A stretch of 5,449 nt of DNA from Acidobacteriota bacterium (GTDB lineage: Bacteria > Acidobacteriota > Aminicenantia > Aminicenantales > Aminicenantaceae): contig JAUWSR010000260.1 of assembly GCA_030609975.1 (NCBI GenBank), forward strand, positions 1-5,449. Direction: 5' to 3'. The notes beneath the pieces were generated by a model that did no database searches, was not told the DNA's origin, and was given only the letters and a program-made list of their open reading frames with translations. How positions within the stretch are numbered: position 1 is the stretch's first letter; each line of letters starts with the position of its first letter. Positions 1-5,449 of this stretch are shown in pieces. A program made the translations under genes and the position numbers.

Positions 1-1
1 C

Positions 2-526
2 CAGGTCGACTATCATTTGGTCCGCGCCGAGATGAACGGACTCGAATTTTACCTTCGGGTTCTTAAGCCCTGGTCAAGAGATCCAGTTTTCTATATACCC
101 TCCCAAGGGGGCGCAGGCCCGGTCATGGAGGGCTTTTCCGGCTTGCGTTTTCGTAAACTCCCTTTGGCTGATGACCGCCTAAAGGACGTCCAAACAAAGT
201 TACAGGCACTACCTGTGGTCTATAAGCAAGCAGAGGAGAATTTAACTGAAGCCGCAAGCGACCTGGCGCTCATCGCCCTGCATTATATTGAGCGTGAAGC
301 GTCCCGATATCAAGATCTAGCCACCCGTTTGGCAGAATACCATCCCGAACTGGTTGCCGATGCAGAGGGGGCCCGGGATGCTGTGCTGAGCTACGGCAAA
401 TGGCTGGAAGCGAACAAAAGTAGGATGACAGCTCCCGCCGGCATCGGGATCGAGAACTACAACTGGTGGCTGAAAAATGTTCATCTTTTCCCCTACACCT
501 GGGAAGATTGTCAGCGTATTGTCTAG
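2..526 (+). CDS. DUF885-family protein, N-terminal part (5' partial, ends at in-frame TAG)
   Basis: The frame is open to the left edge (visible start Gln-Val-Asp-Tyr-His), so the TTG at 17 is not a real start and the true start lies outside. The 174 visible residues resemble DUF885 proteins, which are putative zinc metallopeptidases or carboxypeptidases, mostly uncharacterised. Family-like blocks are DYHLVRAEMNGLEFYLRVLKPW (residues 4-25), followed by RDPVFY, and GIGIENYNWWLKN near residues 148-160, followed by the PYTWED block. The amber codon at 524-526 ends the frame in the middle of a conserved helix-rich region. The same frame resumes at once with HEYNRIITFLKLEEHRNR, which reads as the direct continuation. 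If translation stops here, the product lacks the candidate metal-binding motif and is probably inactive. Either the gene carries a nonsense mutation or the codon is read through. Family assignment rests on remembered motif patterns, not a search. Confidence 0.72.
   Translation, partial: QVDYHLVRAEMNGLEFYLRVLKPWSRDPVFYIPSQGGAGPVMEGFSGLRFRKLPLADDRLKDVQTKLQALPVVYKQAEENLTEAASDLALIALHYIEREASRYQDLATRLAEYHPELVADAEGARDAVLSYGKWLEANKSRMTAPAGIGIENYNWWLKNVHLFPYTWEDCQRIV
524..526 (+). other. In-frame amber (TAG) codon interrupting the DUF885 gene
   Basis: TAG lies between Val (521-523) and His (527-529). The 537-base offset between the TTGs at 17 and 554 is a multiple of three, so both halves are in one frame with no indel. 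After the TAG the frame stays open for 277 codons to the TGA at 1358-1360. Bases 527-553 show no Shine-Dalgarno-like motif, so independent initiation of the second half at TTG 554 is poorly supported. GAG, CAG and AAG are each one base from TAG and would restore a charged or polar residue. Pyrrolysine insertion or suppression is possible but unsupported: no pyl gene is in the window, and TAG also ends the aminoacylase at 3887-3889. A sequencing or assembly error is also possible. Confidence 0.9.
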
Positions 527-553
527 CACGAATACAATCGTATCATCACCTTT

Positions 554-1360
554 TTGAAATTAGAGGAACACAGAAACCGCAAGCTCCCTCCGCTAGAGAT
601 TGCTGATACTGCTGAGGAATACTACCGCCGCTTGGATCAAGCGCTCAATTATGTCCTTGAGTTTCTGCGGGATGAGGAGATTATGACTATTCCTGACTGG
701 CTGAAAGCGGAAGACTACAGCGATCCAAGTGAACCGCGAAGGCCACTTCAATCCGAGAATACGATCGACCACAGAGCCCGGGAACGCGAGATCCTGCCAG
801 GGGAAACGCATGAGTTTATCGGACACCTTTTCGACGGAAGAAGGCAGGAACGAGACAACCGTCCCATCCGGAGCGTGGACCGTCGATTCAACATGGATTG
901 GATCCGTTCCGAAGGCTGGGCTGCCGGGCTGGAAGAACTTTTGATGCATGTGGGTGTTCTTGACGAGCGGCCAAGACGCGGGAGGGAGATTGAATACCTG
1001 ATGAACGCTTCACATATGAGCCTCTCGCTCCCCGACCTTAAAATGCACGCCAACCAGATAGACTTTACAGAAGCGCGGCGGCTGTGTGCAGAGATCATGC
1101 CTTATGAATGGTCCCACAAAGATGATTTTATGGTGTGGTATGAACAGCAGTCCAACCTGCGTTTTCCCGCCTTTCACACAGGGGTTGTCATGGGCAAGGC
1201 CCAGTTCATGAAGCTGTTCAGAGAACGAGCCATGCAGCTGGGAGATAAGTTTGTCCTGCGTGACTTTCTGGACGAATTCCTGGCAGCCGGTATGATCCCT
1301 ATATCGCTAACCCGATGGGAGATGACCGGTTACGAAGACGAGATCAAGAAGTTGTGGTGA
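554..1360 (+). CDS. DUF885-family protein, C-terminal part with HEFIGH motif (downstream of in-frame TAG)
   Basis: This is the second half of the split gene. The frame is open from 527, directly after the TAG, and the coordinates given begin at the first possible start, a TTG. No ribosome-binding site precedes it, so it is more likely a read-through extension or a pseudogene remnant than a separate gene. It carries the likely catalytic centre: LPGETHEFIGHLFD, with the His-Glu...His motif at 809-826, then RSEGWAAGLEELLMHVG, which resembles the family block after the zinc motif. The C-terminal part reads MGKAQFMKLFRERAMQLGDKFVLRDFLDEFLAAGMIPISL, close to the usual DUF885 ending before a short tail. 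The motif here is HExxxH, whereas the family norm as I recall it is HEAxPGH, one residue longer. No further stop or frameshift is seen up to the TGA. The gene ends 4 bases before the convergent permease gene. A peptidase role is inferred; substrate is unknown. Confidence 0.68.
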   Translation: MKLEEHRNRKLPPLEIADTAEEYYRRLDQALNYVLEFLRDEEIMTIPDWLKAEDYSDPSEPRRPLQSENTIDHRAREREILPGETHEFIGHLFDGRRQERDNRPIRSVDRRFNMDWIRSEGWAAGLEELLMHVGVLDERPRRGREIEYLMNASHMSLSLPDLKMHANQIDFTEARRLCAEIMPYEWSHKDDFMVWYEQQSNLRFPAFHTGVVMGKAQFMKLFRERAMQLGDKFVLRDFLDEFLAAGMIPISLTRWEMTGYEDEIKKLW

Positions 1361-1364
1361 CAGC

Positions 1365-2186
1365 TTAGACCAGGATATCCTTTTTCTTATAGATCCAAAA
1401 AGCAGCACCGATTAGCACAAGAGTAGCGCCCACAAAATACAAAACACGCCACCAGTCCAGACCGTAGTCGGGTCGCATAACACTGCTGTCCACAAACTTA
1501 AACGGGCTAATGTAGCCGAGCTTGTCAGCAGCCGGGGTGACTTTAGATAGGGCATCAAAAAAATACGCTCCCATGATAATGCCGATGGAGATATTTGCTG
1601 TGGGCCGCCCTCTTTTTATGAGAAGCGAAAGAAACAATCCAATGGCCCCGAAGGTCAGCATCAATAAGAAAGAGTAAGCCGAATGCGCTAAAAAGGAGGA
1701 CAGCCGGTACTGGCTCTCTCCCTTAAACAACTCAAGGCTGATGAATCCGATTACCAAGATGACCCCATTCAACATCAGCAGATAGGTGAAATAGGCCGCC
1801 AGCTTGCTGCTGACGACTTCGATCCTGGTAACCGGTTTTGACAACAGAAACTCTGCGGATTTTTCGCGTTCCTCCTGAGCGAGGATCTTGGACGCCAACA
1901 TGATCGAAAAAAAGCTACCAAGAATCTGGATAAATTGCGAATTGCGCGTGCAGTAGAAACCCAAGACATTGGTCAGGCTCTCCAGAGTTGCACCAAAGGC
2001 CGCCATCAAACTTTTCATGATGCCGGTCTCAAAGAAAGCAGCCATCTGCTTCATAATATTTTCTTGAATCATGACCGGGAAAAAGGCCATGCCCACAACG
2101 ATCAGAGTGCCTATGGATAAACACCAGACAAAAAAAGATGACCGGTTCCGTTTGAGTTCCCAGCGATAAATATTGCGGCTGATCAT
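1365..2186 (-). CDS. ABC-2 type transporter permease
   Basis: A 273-residue membrane subunit of an ABC exporter, sitting in the cytoplasmic membrane and paired with the ATPase encoded just upstream. About six hydrophobic helices are visible, near residues 18-38, 84-102, 130-150, 169-189, 196-212 and 247-266. Between the second and third helix lies QEEREKSAEFLLSKPVTR (104-121), the cytoplasmic coupling segment typical of ABC-2 permeases (usual pattern: acidic pair, then LLS-P-R). The protein ends in YKKKDILV, resembling the basic-Asp-Ile end common in this family. The ATG at 2186-2184 overlaps the ATPase stop as ATGA, and AAGGAG lies 11 bases upstream (complement of 2198-2203), so translational coupling is likely. 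The stop is TAA. The length fits a complete gene. The substrate cannot be told from sequence; drug, lipid, peptide or ion export are all possible. Confidence 0.88.
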   Translation of the reverse strand: MISRNIYRWELKRNRSSFFVWCLSIGTLIVVGMAFFPVMIQENIMKQMAAFFETGIMKSLMAAFGATLESLTNVLGFYCTRNSQFIQILGSFFSIMLASKILAQEEREKSAEFLLSKPVTRIEVVSSKLAAYFTYLLMLNGVILVIGFISLELFKGESQYRLSSFLAHSAYSFLLMLTFGAIGLFLSLLIKRGRPTANISIGIIMGAYFFDALSKVTPAADKLGYISPFKFVDSSVMRPDYGLDWWRVLYFVGATLVLIGAAFWIYKKKDILV

Positions 2187-3094
2187 TGAATTTGGGGCTC
2201 CTTCCCGGATTCATTTTGATCATCATAATAGTGCAAAAATATTTCCTCCAGTGTAGGTTCTTCTATGAGTAGGTCTGCTACTTTTTCATTAACCAATGCA
2301 GCTATGAGGTCTTCCATATTCCCCGCATACATAAAACTCAACTCCCTGCCTTGTGCCTGTGGGGATAGTATTCCAGGACATTCGAGTTTCATATGTTCGG
2401 CCGCTGTCATAAACTCGATCTGAATTTTACGCAGCTGTTTTTTTCGCAGAGTCTCGATATCTTCAACAGCAACGATTTTTCCCTCCTTGATGATCCCCAC
2501 CCGCTTGCACATTTTTTGGACCTCGCTCAGGGTGTGGGAGGAGAAAAAAACAGTGGTGCCCTTCTGGTTCTCATGCCTCAATAAGTCAAAGAACTTTGCC
2601 TGCATGAGCGGATCCAGTCCACTGGTGGGCTCATCCAGGATCAGGAGTTTGGGGCGATGGATAAGACTCTGAAGGATAGACACTTTCTTTTTATTCCCCT
2701 GGGAGAGATCGAGGATTTTTCGATTTAGATCAAGGGCAAAGGTGTCTGCCAACTCCCTGATCCTGGCATCGCAGTCCACATCGTAGAAATCTGCAGAATA
2801 TCGCAGCAGCTCAGCCACATCCATTTTTTCATAATAATTCACATCAGAGGGCATAAAGCCGATGTGTTTTTTGATCTCCTTGCTGTCTTTTACGATGTCC
2901 TTGCCGAACACATATCCCTTCCCGGAGGTAGGGAAGATCAATCCCAAAAGCGTGCGGATGGCGGTTGATTTCCCAGCCCCATTGGGCCCAATAAAACCAA
3001 AGATCTCACCTTCTTCGACCTCAAGGTTCAGGTCGACGATCCCCCTGGATTTCCCGTAATATTTGCTAAGATTGTGTGTTTCGATGACCTTCAT
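2183..3094 (-). CDS. ABC transporter ATP-binding protein (ABC-2 exporter class)
   Basis: A 303-residue ATPase that powers the adjacent permease. Nucleotide-binding motifs appear in order: Walker A GPNGAGKST (36-44), signature LSQGN (130-134), Walker B LLILDEP (150-156) with catalytic Glu155, D-loop SGLD (158-161) and switch His187 in SSHTL. The Q-loop region reads IGFMPSDVNYYEKM (78-91), with Ser-Asp where many ABC ATPases have Gln or Glu. The LSQGNKKKV signature suits the ABC-2 drug- or ion-export ATPase group. A C-terminal region of about 85 residues (roughly 218-303) follows the ATPase core and looks like the small accessory domain common in these ATPases. The chosen ATG (3094-3092) has GGAG 11 bases upstream (complement of 3106-3109), and the MKVIETHNLSKYYG start is typical. 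It is first in a two-gene operon and its TGA overlaps the permease ATG by 4 bases. Function is secure; substrate is not. Confidence 0.94.
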   Translation of the reverse strand: MKVIETHNLSKYYGKSRGIVDLNLEVEEGEIFGFIGPNGAGKSTAIRTLLGLIFPTSGKGYVFGKDIVKDSKEIKKHIGFMPSDVNYYEKMDVAELLRYSADFYDVDCDARIRELADTFALDLNRKILDLSQGNKKKVSILQSLIHRPKLLILDEPTSGLDPLMQAKFFDLLRHENQKGTTVFFSSHTLSEVQKMCKRVGIIKEGKIVAVEDIETLRKKQLRKIQIEFMTAAEHMKLECPGILSPQAQGRELSFMYAGNMEDLIAALVNEKVADLLIEEPTLEEIFLHYYDDQNESGKEPQIQ

Positions 3095-3212
3095 TTTCTC
3101 GACATCTCCAGATCAATTCACATTCGAGTGCTCATGGTACTACAAAATACTGCGGAGGGAAAAGAGATATTCAATAGATCGTTGCTATAAATCCTGGTTT
3201 AATTCCGACTAT

Positions 3213-3226
3213 TTTAGTATACTAAA
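3213..3226. promoter_or_regulatory. Perfect 14-base palindrome, candidate operator
   Basis: TTTAGTATACTAAA is a perfect inverted repeat of two 7-base halves with no spacer, lying between the divergent ABC operon and TPR gene. It covers the place where the -35 element for the -10 box at 3238-3243 should be, and no good -35 hexamer is present there. Its core also reads TATACT on both strands, so it could itself act as a -10 box in either direction. CAGGT (3227-3231) and ACCTG (3246-3250) form a second inverted pair immediately beside it, and CCTGGTTTA (3193-3201) nearly mirrors TAAACAGG (3223-3230). A binding site for a dimeric regulator is the favoured reading. No regulator gene is in the window to match it. 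Confidence 0.4.
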
Positions 3227-3237
3227 CAGGTGAGTAA

Positions 3238-3243
3238 TATAAT
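3238..3243 (+). promoter_or_regulatory. Candidate -10 box of the TPR gene promoter
   Basis: A perfect TATAAT consensus lies 27 bases before the ATG at 3271, which predicts a leader of about 20 bases. The expected -35 position (about 3215-3220) holds TAGTAT, a poor match, and falls inside the 14-base palindrome. This would suit an activator-dependent or repressor-controlled promoter. The region is AT-rich, so a chance match cannot be excluded. Confidence 0.42.
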
Positions 3244-3270
3244 AAACCTGAGAGAATAAAAGGGGAAATT

Positions 3271-3873
3271 ATGAAGAAAGAAGAAAAAATCGAAGTAAAA
3301 TATATTAAACAAAGCACAGCAATCTCTATAGCTCTTATCTGCATTTTTGTGGGATTTATTGCAGGCAACATCTACAGCGTTTATAAATCAGGCACAGAGG
3401 CAGGCGGCCAATCGGTTAGGATTTCATCAGGCTCCTCCGGAGCAGAAAATTTCACTTTGCCCAAGCAACAAGAAATATTGTCATTGGAAAAAGCCGTATC
3501 GGCAAATCCTGATAATCAGAATGCTTGGCTGCTGCTCGGAAATCTTTACTTTGACACGGGCAAGTCTTCCGAGGCGATCAAAGCCTATAATAAATATCTG
3601 GAATTAAATCCCAACAATGCGAATGTCTGGACGGATTTAGGGGTCATGTACCGGAGAAATAAACAGCCACAGGATGCCATCCGCGCTTTTGATGAGGCCA
3701 TAAAGACAGATCCTCGACATGAGCAATCCAGGTTCAATAAAGGCATAGTTTTATTATATGACTTAAAGGACAAAGATGGCGCCATAGCGGCCTGGAAAGA
3801 GCTCTACAGCCTAAATCCCAATTATAGGGGCCCAGACGGACAACCCATCAAGGCGATGATAGACAAACAATGA
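3271..3873 (+). CDS. Membrane-anchored tetratricopeptide repeat (TPR) protein
   Basis: A 200-residue protein with a short basic cytoplasmic N-terminus, one hydrophobic helix (about 17-37) lacking an evident cleavage site or lipobox, a Ser/Gly-rich linker (about 40-60), then a TPR domain. It is probably held in the inner membrane with the repeats outside the cytoplasm. The repeats cover about 82-115 (AWLLLGNLYFDTGKSSEAIKAYNKYLELNP core), 116-149 (VWTDLGVMYRRNKQPQDAIRAFDEAIKTDP core) and a looser third at 150-183. LEKAVSANPDN (72-82) resembles the end of a preceding partial repeat. TPRs bind other proteins; a partner is not evident. The layout resembles the periplasmic TPR part of CcmH/NrfG-type cytochrome c assembly proteins, but no cytochrome genes are nearby, so that role is not assigned. 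The ATG has a GGGG-containing site (3262-3265) 5 bases upstream. The stop is TGA, 13 bases from the convergent aminoacylase stop. Confidence 0.87.
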   Translation: MKKEEKIEVKYIKQSTAISIALICIFVGFIAGNIYSVYKSGTEAGGQSVRISSGSSGAENFTLPKQQEILSLEKAVSANPDNQNAWLLLGNLYFDTGKSSEAIKAYNKYLELNPNNANVWTDLGVMYRRNKQPQDAIRAFDEAIKTDPRHEQSRFNKGIVLLYDLKDKDGAIAAWKELYSLNPNYRGPDGQPIKAMIDKQ

Positions 3874-3886
3874 CCGAGAAGGATTT

Positions 3887-5449
3887 CTAATTATCCTTGA
3901 GTTTTAGAACAATACCCGGCAGTGCACCCGTGTATTTGCCGCCGTCCAGAACGACTTTACCATTGATGAGCAAGTATTTGACTCCTTCGCTGTACTGCTG
4001 AGGATTCGAGATAGAGGTGGGGGTTTTGATGTTGTTCAAATCAAAGACAACGATATCGGCCTTGTAGCCCTCTTTGATCCAGCCGCGATCGTCCCAATTC
4101 ATGATCTGTGCGGGAAGAGATGTTTGGGACCTGATCACATGGGCTACAGTTACGGCCTTTCTTTCCAGCGCATACTTCTTGATCTTGTGCACAAAAGTTG
4201 ACCAGGAACGGATGTGGGTTAGACCGACCCCATAAAAGGGAACGGTCCCATCGCTGCCTGTACCCACATAGTCCTTTTTCATGATGTACTCGATATCCGG
4301 TTCACACATCTGGAGAGGGATGCATTTTGCATCCATCATCTCCAATTCAACGGCTGTCTCCCCGATCGATTTCCCTTTTATTGCGGCAACCTGCTTGAGG
4401 GATTTGCCTTCAAGATTTCTTTCGTGGCAAACCCCCACAATGATGTTTTCAGGACCCACGAGGTTATCGATGTATGCTTCGATAGCTATGTAGACCTTCT
4501 TGGCATGCTCAGGATCTTCCATTTTCCGGAGAAATAGCATCCTGTCCCGAGGATTTGTGATCCCTCGGAAGCTAGAGGTATCGATAAGGCTGCCGCCCAC
4601 TGTTTCCACCAGCTGTTTCCGGGTGAGGCTGTCGAGATACAACACAGCGTATTCACTGAGAGGAGCATAGGGTGTAATTTTTTTATAGAGGTCGACCAAC
4701 TGCTCATCCCGCAGATGATCGAAGATTTCAGAGACATCACGGCTGCTCAAACGGTTCTGGAATTCTGTGCCGAACCAGACTGAAGAGGGCAGTAACGTTC
4801 TGTAGGGATATCCATTGGAAAATCGGTAAGGGTATTGATCCGCGGTTATGGTTAATCCCTTAGATCTGGCCTCTTCGATGAGTGCGCAGGCATCTTTTAC
4901 CAGGCCCCAGTTTTTCTTCCCCATGACCTTAAAATGGGAGATATGTGTAGGTACCCCGGTGGTTTCAGATATCAGGATGGCCTCTTTAATGGCTTCCAAG
5001 AGCTTGTCTCTTTCGTCCCGGATCTGGGTGTGATAGATCCCCTCGTAGGTTTTTACGACCTTGACCAGTTCTATGACTTCATCCGTTTTGCTGAAAGTTC
5101 CGGGCTGATAGATCAATCCTGTGGAAATGCCGTAAGCCCCCTGCTCCATGGCCTCCTTGACAAGCTCCTTCATTTTTTCCAGTTCTTCCGGCCGGGGCGC
5201 CCGGTTTTCCATTCCCATCACCAGTCGACGCACCGTTCCATGCCCGACAAGGAGAGCCGCATTCGGTCCTATTCCTTCATCTGTCCATCGATTCATTTGA
5301 TTTTCGGCCTTTTCGAAAATAGGCCAGGCGCTCTGTCCACACTGCCCCACAACCAGTGATGTCACGCCTTGTTTGAGATAATTGAGGGCAGGCCTGTTTT
5401 CGGGAAAGATCATCCCTCTTTCTGCATGGGTGTGGAGGTCGATAAAGCC
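3887..5449 (-). CDS. D-aminoacylase / N-acyl-D-amino-acid deacylase-like amidohydrolase (5' partial)
   Basis: Amidohydrolase-superfamily enzyme; relatives remove the acyl group from N-acyl-D-amino acids. The frame runs to the right edge, giving 520 visible residues. It opens with GFIDLHTH, the HxH metal motif, which precedes the ATG at 5413; that ATG cannot be the start, and the N-terminal beta-sandwich strand region lies outside. Numbering from the first visible codon: His6 and His8, Cys37 in VVGQCGQS (the family's bridging zinc Cys), GHGTVR near 69-74, YGISTGLIYQPG near 106-117, YHTQIRDE (139-146), HISHFK with His172, and GTGSDG with Asp400, the likely catalytic Asp. The end is also typical: SLPA, then GWIKEGYKADIVVFD. 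Gln142 sits where relatives have a zinc-binding His, 30 residues before His172. The segment between His172 and Asp400 is longer than in the Alcaligenes enzyme. The stop is TAG. Substrate specificity is unproven. Confidence 0.88.
   Translation of the reverse strand, partial: GFIDLHTHAERGMIFPENRPALNYLKQGVTSLVVGQCGQSAWPIFEKAENQMNRWTDEGIGPNAALLVGHGTVRRLVMGMENRAPRPEELEKMKELVKEAMEQGAYGISTGLIYQPGTFSKTDEVIELVKVVKTYEGIYHTQIRDERDKLLEAIKEAILISETTGVPTHISHFKVMGKKNWGLVKDACALIEEARSKGLTITADQYPYRFSNGYPYRTLLPSSVWFGTEFQNRLSSRDVSEIFDHLRDEQLVDLYKKITPYAPLSEYAVLYLDSLTRKQLVETVGGSLIDTSSFRGITNPRDRMLFLRKMEDPEHAKKVYIAIEAYIDNLVGPENIIVGVCHERNLEGKSLKQVAAIKGKSIGETAVELEMMDAKCIPLQMCEPDIEYIMKKDYVGTGSDGTVPFYGVGLTHIRSWSTFVHKIKKYALERKAVTVAHVIRSQTSLPAQIMNWDDRGWIKEGYKADIVVFDLNNIKTPTSISNPQQYSEGVKYLLINGKVVLDGGKYTGALPGIVLKLKDN

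Noticed and set aside
17..19. TTG as the start codon of the first DUF885 part
   Set aside because: The frame is open to the window edge, and the preceding residues (Asp-Tyr-His) already match the DUF885 block, so the gene starts outside the window.
524..526. TAG as proof of pyrrolysine coding
   Set aside because: No pyl genes are in the window, the protein is not a known pyrrolysine methyltransferase, and TAG ends another gene here; it stays one hypothesis among several.
593..949. Minus-strand open frame of 118 codons antisense to the DUF885 second half
   Set aside because: It overlaps conserved DUF885 motifs on the other strand and has no recognisable domain of its own.
1372..1381. AGGATATCCT palindrome followed by a T-rich run, as a terminator
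   Set aside because: The stem is only 5 bases with no loop, is AT-rich and lies inside the permease coding sequence, so it cannot form a usual terminator hairpin.
4934..5359. A 141-codon plus-strand open frame inside the amidohydrolase gene
   Set aside because: It lies antisense to well-conserved amidohydrolase coding sequence and its translation shows no recognisable domain.
5411..5413. ATG as the start of the amidohydrolase
   Set aside because: It lies after the HxH metal motif (GFIDLHTH), which an active enzyme needs, and the frame stays open to the window end.

Overview
The window holds five genes or gene remnants, with two cut by its edges. No RNA gene, CRISPR array, insertion sequence or phage gene is visible. 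The gene set is a DUF885-family protein, an ABC-2 exporter pair, a membrane-anchored TPR protein and a D-aminoacylase-type amidohydrolase. Together with moderate base composition, it would suit an anaerobic bacterium such as a Desulfobacterota (deltaproteobacterial) member. That placement is inferred from protein flavour only, since no marker gene is present.

Layout. (1) Bases 2-1360, plus strand: a DUF885-family putative metallopeptidase, cut by the left edge and interrupted by one in-frame TAG at 524-526. The two halves share a reading frame and join into a single continuous DUF885-like protein. (2) Bases 1365-3094, minus strand: a two-gene ABC exporter operon, ATPase first, then a six-helix permease, joined by an ATGA overlap. 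It converges on the DUF885 gene with a 4-base gap. (3) Bases 3095-3270: a 176-base divergent intergenic region with a perfect 14-base palindrome and a consensus -10 box. (4) Bases 3271-3873, plus strand: a 200-residue inner-membrane-anchored TPR protein. (5) Bases 3887-5449, minus strand: a D-aminoacylase / N-acyl-D-amino-acid deacylase-like amidohydrolase, cut by the right edge and convergent with the TPR gene across 13 bases.

Working together. Only the ABC ATPase and permease clearly act as one unit, exporting an unknown substrate. The DUF885 protein and the D-aminoacylase homologue could both act on peptides or acylated amino acids, but they are not in one operon and no shared pathway can be shown. 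The divergent promoter region may co-regulate the ABC operon and the TPR gene.

Most notable points. The amber codon splits an otherwise intact DUF885 frame. TAG also ends the aminoacylase at a plausible C-terminus, so TAG is not always read as sense in this genome. The amidohydrolase has Gln where the D-aminoacylase family normally has a zinc-binding His (THMR-type motif read as TQIR), with a His two residues earlier.
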